This document shows, in pieces, positions 41,527-50,356 of a stretch of DNA of 61,114 nt. The stretch comes from Acidimicrobiaceae bacterium. GTDB lineage: Bacteria; Actinomycetota; Acidimicrobiia; Acidimicrobiales; RAAP-2. A program made the translations under genes and the position numbers. The notes below the pieces were generated by a model that saw only the letters and a list, made by a program, of their open reading frames with translations, did not search any database and had not been told where the DNA came from. Positions within the stretch are counted from its first letter, which is position 1; every line of letters starts with the position of its first letter. Where the stretch lies: NCBI GenBank assembly GCA_003170315.1, contig PNAH01000033.1, positions 44,432-105,545 on the forward strand. The letters are read 5' to 3'.

Positions 41527-42371
41527 TAGTGCGTCCGACTCATGTCGACGACGACGCCCAGACTCGAGGACGCCGCACCCTGGTACACGCCCTTCAAGGG
41601 TGCGACGTCGTCGTAGTCGCGACCGTTGCCCACGATGATGTGGCGCTCTGTCTCGGGAATTCCGTTCGTCGGATCCATGCCGGTCCAGGCGCCCGAGAAG
41701 TACTCGATCCACGCGTGACTTTGCCCGGCGACAACCTCACCCACATCGGCGTCACTCAGCGGGAAGAGATAGCCCGACACGTAACGCGCGGGGATTCCGA
41801 GTTCGCGGAGCAAGCCGATCGTAACGTGCGTGAGATCCTGGCAGACGCCCTCGCCCAGATCCCACGCCTCCTGAGCCGTCGCCTCGACTGACGTGGCGCC
41901 GGGTAGGTACGTCACGTTCCCGCGCACGTAGGCACTGACGGCGTCCACGCAACTGTGCAGGTCTGAGATCTGCGACCACTCTGCGAGCGGGTCCAGTACG
42001 TCGCCGGCCAGCTTGGTGCGCTCGGTCGCGAACAGGTACTCCGAGAAGAAGTCGACGAGCGCCGGGGCGCGTAGCTCGCGCCACGAGATCGCCGGCGCTA
42101 CTAGTCCGGCGCGGCTCTCGACATTCGAGCGCGCCTCGACTTCGAGTTTGGGATGCGGCTCTTGGATGTCGAAGGCCGTGACGATCGTGCCGAAGTAATC
42201 GGCGTGCGTCGAGAGCGGCACCACCGGCTGCACCGTGACGCGGGCGTGGCGCACTTCCTGGCTCGCGCCCGTGATCGGCGTCATTCGCGCCTCGTTATAG
42301 GAAGACTTGGCGAGGCCGTCGTAGGTGAAGCCAGTGTGGTGTCGAATGGTGAGGCTGAGCGTCTCGTTCAC
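41526..42371 (-). CDS. Transglutaminase-like cysteine protease family protein
   Basis: 281 residues: an N-terminal beta domain with a GFTYDGLAKSSYNEARMTP start (bacterial transglutaminase-like N-terminal) and the catalytic papain-fold with Cys in LGEGVCQDLTHV, His in QSHAWIEYF and Asp in GMDPTN. Proteins of this type are encoded with alpha-E and circularly permuted ATP-grasp proteins, exactly as here, and are thought to make or break an amide on an unknown peptide. The GTG at 42371 gives a 4-nt overlap with the alpha-E stop. Confidence 0.85.
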   Translation of the reverse strand: MNETLSLTIRHHTGFTYDGLAKSSYNEARMTPITGASQEVRHARVTVQPVVPLSTHADYFGTIVTAFDIQEPHPKLEVEARSNVESRAGLVAPAISWRELRAPALVDFFSEYLFATERTKLAGDVLDPLAEWSQISDLHSCVDAVSAYVRGNVTYLPGATSVEATAQEAWDLGEGVCQDLTHVTIGLLRELGIPARYVSGYLFPLSDADVGEVVAGQSHAWIEYFSGAWTGMDPTNGIPETERHIIVGNGRDYDDVAPLKGVYQGAASSSLGVVVDMSRTH

Positions 42372-43324
42372 AATCCCCCCTCCCTCGACCACACCACGTA
42401 GTCCTCATGGCCAAAGAATCGATCGGTCACCGCGTCGTTGATCCGCACGCAGGTCTCTTCGAGCATCTCCAAAAGTTCCGGTAGCTGGTCGAGCAGATCG
42501 GCCGGATCCATGAATTCGAGCCGACCGCGTGCCCGCGCCAGACTTTGGCGGGCGAGGTCGGCCGTGGCGATGCGCTGACTACTCGGCTGTATCTCGTACA
42601 GGCAGGTGTCGGCCAGGTTCAAGGAGTAGAGCACCGAGCGGGGAAACAGGCGATCGAGCAGGAGGAACGTGGCGACCCCGTTCGCGTTGTGGATCTCACG
42701 GGTCGAGCGCATGAAGGCCTCCATAGCGCCGCAAGCTCGAAGGAACGCCAACCAGTCGGGCGCGTGCTCTTCGCTGAGGACTCGACCGCGCAGGAGTCTC
42801 GCCGTCATGTCGATGCGTTCGATGCTTCGACCGAGCACCAAGAAGTGCCAGCCGTCGTCGTGGCTCAGCGTGGTGTCGATGAGTCCGGCGAGGAGTGCCG
42901 CGCGCTCACGAACGAACAAGAGATATTGCGACGGACCGAGTCGGCGTGCCGTGTTTTCCATCTGCGGCAGGCGGTTGCGGGTTGAATTCAGCGCGACCCA
43001 CATCTCTGAGGAGATGAATTCGCGGCTCCTTCGCGCGTTCTCGAAGGCGCCGCTCAGTGAGCCGGCGATGGAGTTCGGGTTATCGGCGTCGTACACGATG
43101 TGCTGGAGCATCTGCTCGGTCGTCACTGGTTCGTCGGAGTCCACGTCGATCCCTAGGATCGAATAGAGCGAGCGACAGGTGGCGTCCTCGTCGTTGAAAG
43201 GGTCTTCCACCATGCGGTGCACGTAGGAGTCGACGATGCGCGCGGTATCGTCGGAGCGTTCAAGGTAGCGGCCAATCCAGTACAGCGACTCGGCCAAGCG
43301 AGAGAGCATGCCCCGCTCACTCAC
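42368..43324 (-). CDS. Alpha-E domain protein (DUF403)
   Basis: 318 residues, almost entirely helical, with the family opening MLSRLAESLYWIGRYLERSDDTARI and a later VLGRSIERIDMTARLLR repeat of the same theme. DUF403 proteins occur only with the circularly permuted ATP-grasp and transglutaminase-like partners found on either side. They are predicted to bind the substrate or product of an amide ligase. Both neighbours overlap it by 4 nt. Confidence 0.87.
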   Translation of the reverse strand: MSERGMLSRLAESLYWIGRYLERSDDTARIVDSYVHRMVEDPFNDEDATCRSLYSILGIDVDSDEPVTTEQMLQHIVYDADNPNSIAGSLSGAFENARRSREFISSEMWVALNSTRNRLPQMENTARRLGPSQYLLFVRERAALLAGLIDTTLSHDDGWHFLVLGRSIERIDMTARLLRGRVLSEEHAPDWLAFLRACGAMEAFMRSTREIHNANGVATFLLLDRLFPRSVLYSLNLADTCLYEIQPSSQRIATADLARQSLARARGRLEFMDPADLLDQLPELLEMLEETCVRINDAVTDRFFGHEDYVVWSREGGL

Positions 43325-44868
43325 TGGTCACCTCGTCCCACGTTGCCGTCTTGTCGCGGACTGAAGTTGAAGTTACGCAGACGCTGCTTGATGACGCGCG
43401 ATTCGCTAAGAGGTATCGATTCGTCAGTCAAGACCCATGTGTCCTTCGAGCCACCGCCCCTCGAGGAGTTCACCACCAACTCGCCCTCGCCCAGCGCGAC
43501 TCGGGTGAGGCCGCCCGGTAGGACCCAAACCTCTTCGCCGTCGTTGACGGCGAACGGTCGTAGGTCGATGTGCCGGGGACTCACGCCGTCATCCACCAAC
43601 GTCGGGTGGGTTGAGAGCGAGACAGTCCGTTGAGCAATCCAATTGCGGGGCGACTCGGTCACGGCCTCGGCGGTCTTCGCGAGCGTCTTCTCGTCGGCCT
43701 GGGGGCCGATGATGATTCCCTTGCCACCGGAACTGTCGACCGGTTTCACCACGTACGACGCGAGCGACCCCAATACCTCGTGGCGGACGTCGTCGTCCTC
43801 GAGGCGGTAGGTCTCGACATTCTCGATCAGTGGCTCTTCACTCAAATAGAAACGGATGAACTCCGGCACATAGGTGTAGACGAGCTTGTCGTCGGCGACG
43901 CCGTTGCCGATCCCGTTCGAGATGACGACGTTTCCGGAGCGCGCACAGTTCACGAGTCCCGCCACTCCGATGGTCGAGTCCGGTAAGAACTGGAGTGGAT
44001 CGAGCCAATCGTCGTCGACGCGGCGGTAGATCACGTGCACCGGTCGCTCGCCGTTCGTCGTTCGCATGTACACGTGGTTCGAACGACAGAGGAGGTCGCG
44101 ACCTTCGACGAGTTCCACGCCCATCATGCGCGCGAGCAACACGTGTTCGAAGTAGGCCGCGTTGTGCACGCCGGGACTGAGCACGACGATGACCGGGTCA
44201 CTCTGGTTCGGTGGCGCGGCCGCGCGCAGGGCCGTGAAGAGATGGGCCGGATAAGAGTCGACCGGGTGCACCCGGTGATCGGAGAAGAGTGACGCGAACG
44301 TCTGGGTCATCGCTCGACGGTTCTCGATCACGTAGCTCACGCCCGAGGGAATGCGGACGTTATCTTCCAACACTCGAAAGTTACCGATCTCGTCGCGCAC
44401 GATATCGATCCCCGCGACCGTGATGCGTACGCCATTGGGGGGATCGACCGCGAAGGCCGGGCGACAGAAATACGGACTCGACGTGACGACCGATCGTGGG
44501 ATGACTCCTTCGGCGAATATGCGACCCTCGCCGTAGATGTCGGCGAGGAACGCCTCGAGAGCATGGACTCGCTGACCGATCCCCCGCGAGAGGTGGTCCC
44601 ACTCCATCGCCCCGATCAGGCGCGGTACGACGTCGAGCGGGAAGGGCCGTTCCTCGCCGCTGTGTGCGAAGGTCACCCCTCGTTCGGAAAAGGTGTGTGA
44701 CAGCTGTTCGGATCGCTGACGGAGTTCCGCCGGTTGATAGCGCCCTAACTCGGCGAAGAGTCGTTCGTAGATCGGTCGCGGACTTCCCGGCGCACTGAAC
44801 ATCTCATTCCAGGCCGCCGAGGAGTCGTCGTCGAACACCATGCTCACCTGGGTCACGCTAGCCATCAC
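43321..44868 (-). CDS. Circularly permuted type 2 ATP-grasp protein
   Basis: 515 residues of the DUF404/DUF407 kind: an N-terminal FDVVPRL-like half (PFPLDVVPRLIGAMEWDHL), then VRITVAGIDIVRDEIGNFRVLEDNVRIPSG, and the Mg/ATP site YVVKPVDSSGGKGIIIGP near residue 380. ATP-grasp enzymes form amide or thioester bonds through an acyl phosphate; the substrate in this family is unproven. It begins the three-gene cluster. GTG at 44868 and ATG at 44865 are both plausible starts. Confidence 0.85.
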   Translation of the reverse strand: MMASVTQVSMVFDDDSSAAWNEMFSAPGSPRPIYERLFAELGRYQPAELRQRSEQLSHTFSERGVTFAHSGEERPFPLDVVPRLIGAMEWDHLSRGIGQRVHALEAFLADIYGEGRIFAEGVIPRSVVTSSPYFCRPAFAVDPPNGVRITVAGIDIVRDEIGNFRVLEDNVRIPSGVSYVIENRRAMTQTFASLFSDHRVHPVDSYPAHLFTALRAAAPPNQSDPVIVVLSPGVHNAAYFEHVLLARMMGVELVEGRDLLCRSNHVYMRTTNGERPVHVIYRRVDDDWLDPLQFLPDSTIGVAGLVNCARSGNVVISNGIGNGVADDKLVYTYVPEFIRFYLSEEPLIENVETYRLEDDDVRHEVLGSLASYVVKPVDSSGGKGIIIGPQADEKTLAKTAEAVTESPRNWIAQRTVSLSTHPTLVDDGVSPRHIDLRPFAVNDGEEVWVLPGGLTRVALGEGELVVNSSRGGGSKDTWVLTDESIPLSESRVIKQRLRNFNFSPRQDGNVGRGDQ

Positions 44869-44936
44869 GCGAGGTTCGTCTGTTGCCGTGGAATGAATTC
44901 AGGTCGAATGGCTTCGTAACTCGACCGGCCACCGGT

Positions 44937-45359
44937 TCACATGAAAATCGCGAATCTTTCGATGAACTCGCGTTGCTGATCCGTCTCAACCGCTCGTTGG
45001 TCGTAGTGAACTCGCACCCAATCGACGGCCTCTCGAAGTTCCACGCCCGCGCGGACGGCCAGACAACTAAGGACCGTCCCTGTTCTACCGAGACCACCGA
45101 AGCACGCGATTTCCACGAGCTCGCCTTTTTTGGCTCGAACGTGGATGTCCACGATGACACCGAACATCTCTTCTTCATCGTTCGGCAGTCCGTAGTCGGG
45201 CCAATCAATCACTCGATACGGCCAGGTCACATTGGGGTCGTCGGCCCATCGCTCATCGAGGTACACCGCGTAATCGGGAAGGCGAATCCGCTCATGAGGA
45301 ACCAAACCGAGACGACCCTGAGCGAGCACCGCAGTGTTATCCGGCAGGGTTACGAGCAT
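44937..45359 (-). CDS. Protein tyrosine/dual-specificity phosphatase-like protein
   Basis: 140 residues. The CX5R phosphatase loop is CFGGLGRTG (Cys86, Arg92), and WPDYGLP at 53-59 supplies the general-acid Asp55. The overall length is short for a phosphatase domain, similar to small dual-specificity enzymes. The start MLVTLPD at 45359 is preferred to an upstream codon at 45548, which would add a basic low-complexity segment over the neighbour's promoter; AAGAAT lies 6 nt upstream. It ends 68 nt before the ATP-grasp gene begins. Confidence 0.75.
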   Translation of the reverse strand: MLVTLPDNTAVLAQGRLGLVPHERIRLPDYAVYLDERWADDPNVTWPYRVIDWPDYGLPNDEEEMFGVIVDIHVRAKKGELVEIACFGGLGRTGTVLSCLAVRAGVELREAVDWVRVHYDQRAVETDQQREFIERFAIFM

Positions 45360-45546
45360 GGTCGCATTCTTATGCCGGCGCGCCCCTCGTCGCGAATGAC
45401 TCTGGAAACTCGAGGAAGGCAGCCGAAAGAACTGTGCGATCATTTCCGCGGCCAATTCGGTCGCACCGAGGTGGCGACCGCATGCTGTTTCACTTCGGCG
45501 TTCCTCGATGTCGTGAAGGCGGAGCCAGACTGTACTTGTGACCAAC

Positions 45547-45975
45547 ATGAATGGCTCAGCGCGCCGAGCAACTCCGACGGACCTCGATCAAGTGCTGGCG
45601 CTTGACCGCGGCGCGCCGGTTGGTCATGAGCGGAACGGACTATTGACGGCACGAGTGCAATCAGGCGAGGTCATCGTCGTTGGAAACGAAGATCAGCTTT
45701 TGGGTTTCGTGGTAGTCACGCAACGCTCATTCTTCGGTCGAGACTTTGTCGAGTTGTTGACCGTGAGCGATGACATGCGCCGTCAGGGAATCGGTGGCAT
45801 TCTGCTCAATGAGGCTGTCACTCAGTCATCATCTGATCGCATTTTCACGTCAACCAACCAATCGAATGCAGCGATGATCGGCTTGTTGGAAAAGGCGGGC
45901 TGGCACTTCAGTGGACAGCTCGAAGGGATCGACGAAGGCGATCCCGAGATGGTCTTCTGCAAAGATGCGCCGTGA
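45547..45975 (+). CDS. GNAT family N-acetyltransferase
   Basis: 142 residues with the GNAT fold: ARRATPTDLDQVLALDRGA at the start, LLGFVVVTQRSFFGRDFVELLTVSDDMRRQGIGGILLNEA holding the acetyl-CoA loop (RRQGIGG), and a C-terminal helix-strand. The substrate is unknown. An alternative GTG at 45538 is three codons upstream. It is divergent from the phosphatase and ends in a clear intrinsic terminator. Confidence 0.82.
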   Translation: MNGSARRATPTDLDQVLALDRGAPVGHERNGLLTARVQSGEVIVVGNEDQLLGFVVVTQRSFFGRDFVELLTVSDDMRRQGIGGILLNEAVTQSSSDRIFTSTNQSNAAMIGLLEKAGWHFSGQLEGIDEGDPEMVFCKDAP

Positions 45976-45994
45976 GTGGTGCTCGGCGCTTTTT
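45967..45994 (+). terminator. Intrinsic terminator after the GNAT gene
   Basis: GCGCCG (45967-45972) pairs with CGGCGC (45984-45989) across an 11-nt loop and is followed by five Ts (45990-45994). The left arm overlaps the last codons of the GNAT gene. It separates this gene from the convergent permease gene. Confidence 0.65.
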
Positions 45995-46001
45995 CCCGCA
46001 C

Positions 46002-48509
46002 CTACTCGGCGCGAAGTAGCAACGCCGTAGGGGTACGAGCGGCAACTCGACCGGGAATGGCTGCAACGAGATTAGCGAGGACGAGAGCGCTCACGACGAT
46101 CAATACGACCGACGAAAGCGGAACAACGGGACTCGGTACCGCGTAGATCTCGTGCGCGAAAAGGTCCCAGAGGAATCGACCGAGCACCACACCGAGTGGC
46201 ACACCGATGGCCGTGCCGATGGTCGTCGCGACGCTCGACTGCCAGGCGATGGCGGCGGCCAACTGACGTCGGGTGAAGCCCAGAATCTTGAGCAGCGCTA
46301 AATCACGACGTCGTCGTCGCACCGAGGTGATGAGCGTGAGTCCCATGGCCACGACCGCTCCCACCGCGAGTGCGGAACCGAGCACCACGGGCGTCGAACC
46401 GAGCGAACCGTAGTTGATGATCTGGGCCGGGCGCTGCACGCCTTGGGCTTGCGCTCCGTTGTTGTTGCCGCCCAGTTTGACCAATATGGCGCTCAGTGCA
46501 CGAAGTGCCGCTCGATGATTAACTCCCGGTTTTGTTCGCACCAGGATGGCGTTAGGACCGGCCGTCACGTCGAAGAGGTTTCGTTGGTTGAGGGGAATCA
46601 GTTGGTACGAGAGTATGGCCCCACTTCCCATGTCGAGGTGGTTAATGCCACCAACGCCGATCGTGGGCAACGTCGCCGTTCCCACGATCCGAAGTTTGGT
46701 GGACGGGCCGCCGGCACTCACCTCCACCGAGTCGCCAACCTGCTTGTGCAGTTGGTTCAGCGTCGCCGCTCCGAGGACAATTTGGTTCACGTCATTGAAA
46801 CCGTGTCCGGTCAAAATGGGGGGACTCACGCTGGCGTGCGGGCTGGCGCCCATGACCGAGACATTTTGGCCGTCAATCTTCAAGAGTCCGAAGTAGACAC
46901 CCGACCAGGCCAACACGTATTTGCTTTGATCGAGGAGCTTCACGACCGGTTTGGCCGGGATGTCACCAAGGCCGCCGCCGCCATTCATTTCATAAGTCCA
47001 GTTCCAGCCGTATAGAGGGGGCTGGGCGACCAGGGTATGCAGGCTGGCGCCAAAAGTGATGGTGGAGGTCACGATCATGAGCGCGAAGACCGTGCCGAGG
47101 ATGGCCGAGCGAACGGGTACGGTGTTGCGCCCGGTACCCGGTTCCAAGGCGAGGCGAATGCCCGTGACCGCCGACACCGGCAGGTTCGCGTTGGCGGCCA
47201 CTCGTGCCGCGCTCGAACCGCGGACGCTCGTCACTTGGCGACGCGGAGTGAATCGAAGAGGAGTGACCCGAAGAGCGAAGGCTACGGCGAGCGAAGCCAA
47301 CACCAGCATCGTCACGGCCACGCCAATGCCGATGATGGTCCAGTCGAAGTTGATGCCGTTGGGAATGTACGGTCGAATCGGACCGAGCAACGCCAGCGGC
47401 GATAGGGCTATCGCCACGACGCCGGCCAAGATCGAACCCGCAACGATGGACATGGCGATCCCAATGAGGCCGTCCACCACAGTCGTGGATGGAGTGGCAC
47501 CTAAGGCCCGAAGGACCGTGAGGTCGGTGGCGTTGAAGCGGAGGCGTCGACTGATCACTTGACCGGCGATGACCAACATGGCGATCGCCGCAATCAGGCC
47601 GAAAACGCCGAGGGCGATCGACTCGGGCCGCAGCGTTTGACTGGCCGTCGATTCAATCTGCGACACCGCGGTGAAATCGAAGGGCAGACCCTTGGGCAGC
47701 GTCTTGGCTATTTCACTCTCGACCTGATTTTGGTGCGCCGTGCCACCGACCAGTTGCAGGGCGCTGATGGAAGTATTCACGCAACAGTTCGCGAGGCGCT
47801 TTGCCAGTGCCGGTGTGAAGAGCACCACCGCTCCGTTTCCCTGGTCGACCTGATCCTGCAAGAGATCATGAGGTTGTACCGCACCGGTGCTTACCAAGGT
47901 GGCCCGAAGTCTGAGCACGGGCTTCAACTTTTTTAGAGCCGTCTGCGGACTCAAATTGTTCAAGAGTCCGATCTCTTTGTTGGAGAACGCGACGAACGTC
48001 ACAACTTGGTCCAAATGAAATCCGAATTGCTTGGCCGTCGCAGAATCCATCGCGAACTGATTAATTTTCTTGGGATCTGGCAGGCGCCCGTTGGTGATGA
48101 GAACGCGGTCCTGGGTGAACTGCTCGCCGTTGAGGCTGCCGGTGAAGGACTGACCTTCGGAGGCGGGGACCACCGCACCTTTGGCGTTGAGGACGATGAG
48201 GTTCATGTCGATGAGGCTCCTCACGTCCTTGACGTAAGGCAGATGTTCGATCCTCATGTTCAACGAAGGGGAATATCCAATCTGACCAATCGTGGGGTTA
48301 TAGACGCCCGTGAGTCCGAAGAGTTGGGATGAGTTGGCTCGGGCCATGAGAGTGGCAAAGGACGACTGCGTGCGTCGAGCGCCGGCGACCGAGGCCATGG
48401 ACAGGCCTCCTAAAAGTCCCACCAACAACACGATGGTCACGTAGCCGCTCCAACGAACTCGAAACGTGGCAACGAACCTGTACCAGGCGACACGGAAACC
48501 GTTCGTCAC
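46002..48509 (-). CDS. FtsX-like ABC transporter permease (MacB/LolC type)
   Basis: 835 residues: an N-terminal helix near residue 23 (GYVTIVLLVGLLGGLSMASV), a large extracytoplasmic domain, and two FtsX-type bundles of helices (residues about 310-415 and 725-835, including GAVVAMGLTLITSVRRRRRDLALLKILGFTRRQ). Such proteins move lipoproteins, drugs or signals without a transport pathway through the helices. The usual ATPase gene is not next to it. The start is a GTG with no strong ribosome site. Confidence 0.8.
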   Translation of the reverse strand: MTNGFRVAWYRFVATFRVRWSGYVTIVLLVGLLGGLSMASVAGARRTQSSFATLMARANSSQLFGLTGVYNPTIGQIGYSPSLNMRIEHLPYVKDVRSLIDMNLIVLNAKGAVVPASEGQSFTGSLNGEQFTQDRVLITNGRLPDPKKINQFAMDSATAKQFGFHLDQVVTFVAFSNKEIGLLNNLSPQTALKKLKPVLRLRATLVSTGAVQPHDLLQDQVDQGNGAVVLFTPALAKRLANCCVNTSISALQLVGGTAHQNQVESEIAKTLPKGLPFDFTAVSQIESTASQTLRPESIALGVFGLIAAIAMLVIAGQVISRRLRFNATDLTVLRALGATPSTTVVDGLIGIAMSIVAGSILAGVVAIALSPLALLGPIRPYIPNGINFDWTIIGIGVAVTMLVLASLAVAFALRVTPLRFTPRRQVTSVRGSSAARVAANANLPVSAVTGIRLALEPGTGRNTVPVRSAILGTVFALMIVTSTITFGASLHTLVAQPPLYGWNWTYEMNGGGGLGDIPAKPVVKLLDQSKYVLAWSGVYFGLLKIDGQNVSVMGASPHASVSPPILTGHGFNDVNQIVLGAATLNQLHKQVGDSVEVSAGGPSTKLRIVGTATLPTIGVGGINHLDMGSGAILSYQLIPLNQRNLFDVTAGPNAILVRTKPGVNHRAALRALSAILVKLGGNNNGAQAQGVQRPAQIINYGSLGSTPVVLGSALAVGAVVAMGLTLITSVRRRRRDLALLKILGFTRRQLAAAIAWQSSVATTIGTAIGVPLGVVLGRFLWDLFAHEIYAVPSPVVPLSSVVLIVVSALVLANLVAAIPGRVAARTPTALLLRAE

Positions 48510-48679
48510 TTCAACGAGCCCTCGGCCACGAACGGAACGTGCGCATTCTCACAAGATTGGACCCTTTCTGCGCACGAAGATATATGGGTAACCGCCCAAA
48601 GTACTTCGTGGTACTACACAGTGGCGTTGACCCAATGCCTCACCACTTCGTCGTTCAAGGACTGGTCCTCAGGGCCTGA

Positions 48680-49135
48680 CTATTCGGACAGAGCCCGTGC
48701 GTAGATCGATTGAAGGCTCGGCCCCGACCGCAGAAGTCGGTCACCCACTAACGCGGTGACGTCCAGTTCTCGACCGGACACCAGCGCAATCACGGGGTGC
48801 CCATTGGGCCACACTCGCCAACGGGTGCCAGCGACGTTCTTAAGAATGGCGTTACCTAAATACGTACCCACTTCATTGCCGAGGTCCACCCTCTCGTAGT
48901 GACTGGGGTCCGCATTCCACGCATCAATGTATGCGTCCAAGAGTTCCAGGCTTTGCGCGTCATCGTTGAGAACGACGCCATGGTCGAGTGACCACTGACG
49001 AAGCCGACCACTTTCGCCGACAGTAGCCGTCATGTCGCGGGAAACGGTGGAATCCTTTGCGGTAAAGACCGCAACTCCCAGAGCGGGGCCGTGCTTCGGA
49101 CCCATCCACCTGCGTCGTCTGAACCTAAATTTCAC
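48680..49135 (-). CDS. Uncharacterised protein, DUF6278-like
   Basis: 151 residues. The motifs LRQWSLDHGVVLNDDAQSL, LDAYIDAWN, GTYLGNAILKNVAGTRWRVWPNGHPV recall a small actinobacterial family (DUF6278) of unknown role; the assignment is from memory of the motif and could be wrong. A basic N-terminus (KFRFRRRRW) may bind nucleic acid or membrane. GTG start at 49135; no partner gene is coupled. Confidence 0.6.
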   Translation of the reverse strand: MKFRFRRRRWMGPKHGPALGVAVFTAKDSTVSRDMTATVGESGRLRQWSLDHGVVLNDDAQSLELLDAYIDAWNADPSHYERVDLGNEVGTYLGNAILKNVAGTRWRVWPNGHPVIALVSGRELDVTALVGDRLLRSGPSLQSIYARALSE

Positions 49136-49281
49136 GGTTGTTCATCACCTTCTCGAAAATTGATTGTTCCTTGAAGACTATTCAGCGTGAACTCCTCAAT
49201 GAGAGGATCAAGCTCGAGACCACCGGGGATACTTTGCGATCTGGACGCGGTCTTTCGTGGCGACGGCGAAGACGCGACCGT

Positions 49282-49287
49282 TACGAT
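49282..49287 (+). promoter_or_regulatory. -10 box of a probable leaderless promoter (aldo/keto reductase)
   Basis: TACGAT at 49282-49287 is followed by six bases and the ATG at 49294, which selects that start over a much earlier codon at 49138. Confidence 0.5.
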
Positions 49288-49293
49288 GGCGCC

Positions 49294-50325
49294 ATGCCGA
49301 CCTACCAACCCTCACCCGACCGCTACGAATCGATGCAATACCGACGTTGTGGCCGCAGCGGAATTCAGCTCCCCGCCATCTCCCTCGGGCTTTGGCAAAA
49401 CTTCGGCGACGACCGCACGATCGATGCCCAGCGTGCGATAATTCGTCGCGCATTCGATCGCGGCGTGACGCACTTCGACCTCGCCAACAACTACGGTCCG
49501 CCCTACGGCAGCGCCGAAACGAACTTCGGCCGACTGCTCCGCGAGGACTTCTCGTCGTTGCGCGACGAACTGATCATTTCGTCCAAGGCCGGCTGGGACA
49601 TGTGGCCCGGCCCTTACGGCGACCTGGGATCGCGTAAGTACCTGCTCGCCAGCCTCGACCAGAGCCTGAAGCGCCTGGGACTGGACTACGTCGACATCTT
49701 CTACCATCACCACTTCGACGCCACGACGCCGATGGAGGAGACACTCGGCGCGCTCGATCATGCCGTTCGCCAGGGCAAGGCCCTCTACGTGGGCATTTCG
49801 TCGTACTCCGACGAACGCACCCAACAGGCCATCACGATCCTTCGCGACCTAGGCACGCCGCTCTTGATCCACCAGCCGTCGTACTCGATGCTGAATCGTT
49901 GGATCGAGGATCGACTCCTCGACGTCCTCGACGAACAAGGGGTGGGCTGCATTGCCTTCTCCCCCCTCGGTCAGGGGCTCCTCACCGACAAGTACCTCGA
50001 CGGATCGACGAGTGGCTCGCGCGCGGCGAAAGATGACTCGTCGCTGGCCACTCGAATGCTGAACGAGGAGAACCTCGCTCGCGTTCGAGGTCTGACCGAG
50101 ATCGCCCACGAGCGCGGACAGCGCATGGCTCAACTCGCCATCGCGTGGGCGTTACGAAATCCTGTAGTCACGTCGGTGCTGCTGGGCGCCAGCAGTGTCG
50201 CACAACTCGACGAGAACCTCGATGCTCTTAACAACCTGAACTTCAGCGCCGAGGAGTTGACGCGGATCGACGCGTTCGCCGTGGAGAGCGGTATCGACCT
50301 CTGGCGTCGACCGGCCAGCGAATAG
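49294..50325 (+). CDS. Aldo/keto reductase (YghZ / Kv-beta-like)
   Basis: 343 residues: a TIM-barrel AKR with the active-site Asp and Tyr in THFDLANNYGPPYGSAE, the Lys in LIISSKAGWDMWPGPYGD, and the His in DIFYHHHFD. The SYSMLNRWIEDRLLDVL and SPLGQGLLTDKYL strings place it in the YghZ/Kv-beta branch, which reduces aldehydes such as methylglyoxal or glyceraldehyde phosphate with NADPH. It converges on an APC permease gene. Confidence 0.88.
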   Translation: MPTYQPSPDRYESMQYRRCGRSGIQLPAISLGLWQNFGDDRTIDAQRAIIRRAFDRGVTHFDLANNYGPPYGSAETNFGRLLREDFSSLRDELIISSKAGWDMWPGPYGDLGSRKYLLASLDQSLKRLGLDYVDIFYHHHFDATTPMEETLGALDHAVRQGKALYVGISSYSDERTQQAITILRDLGTPLLIHQPSYSMLNRWIEDRLLDVLDEQGVGCIAFSPLGQGLLTDKYLDGSTSGSRAAKDDSSLATRMLNEENLARVRGLTEIAHERGQRMAQLAIAWALRNPVVTSVLLGASSVAQLDENLDALNNLNFSAEELTRIDAFAVESGIDLWRRPASE

Positions 50326-50331
50326 AGGCAG

Positions 50332-50356
50332 CCCGGAACTTGATCGAAGTCGGGCT
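50332..50356. terminator. Hairpin between convergent genes
   Basis: GCCCG (50332-50336) pairs with CGGGC (50352-50356), and an inner ACTT/AAGT pair extends the stem apart from a two-base bulge. It lies in the 31-nt gap between the aldo/keto reductase and permease stops. It is followed by only three Ts on the plus strand. Confidence 0.4.

Noticed and set aside
46002..48509. An adjacent ATPase gene to complete the FtsX-type transporter
   Set aside because: Neighbouring genes are a GNAT enzyme and an unknown protein; no Walker motifs are present.
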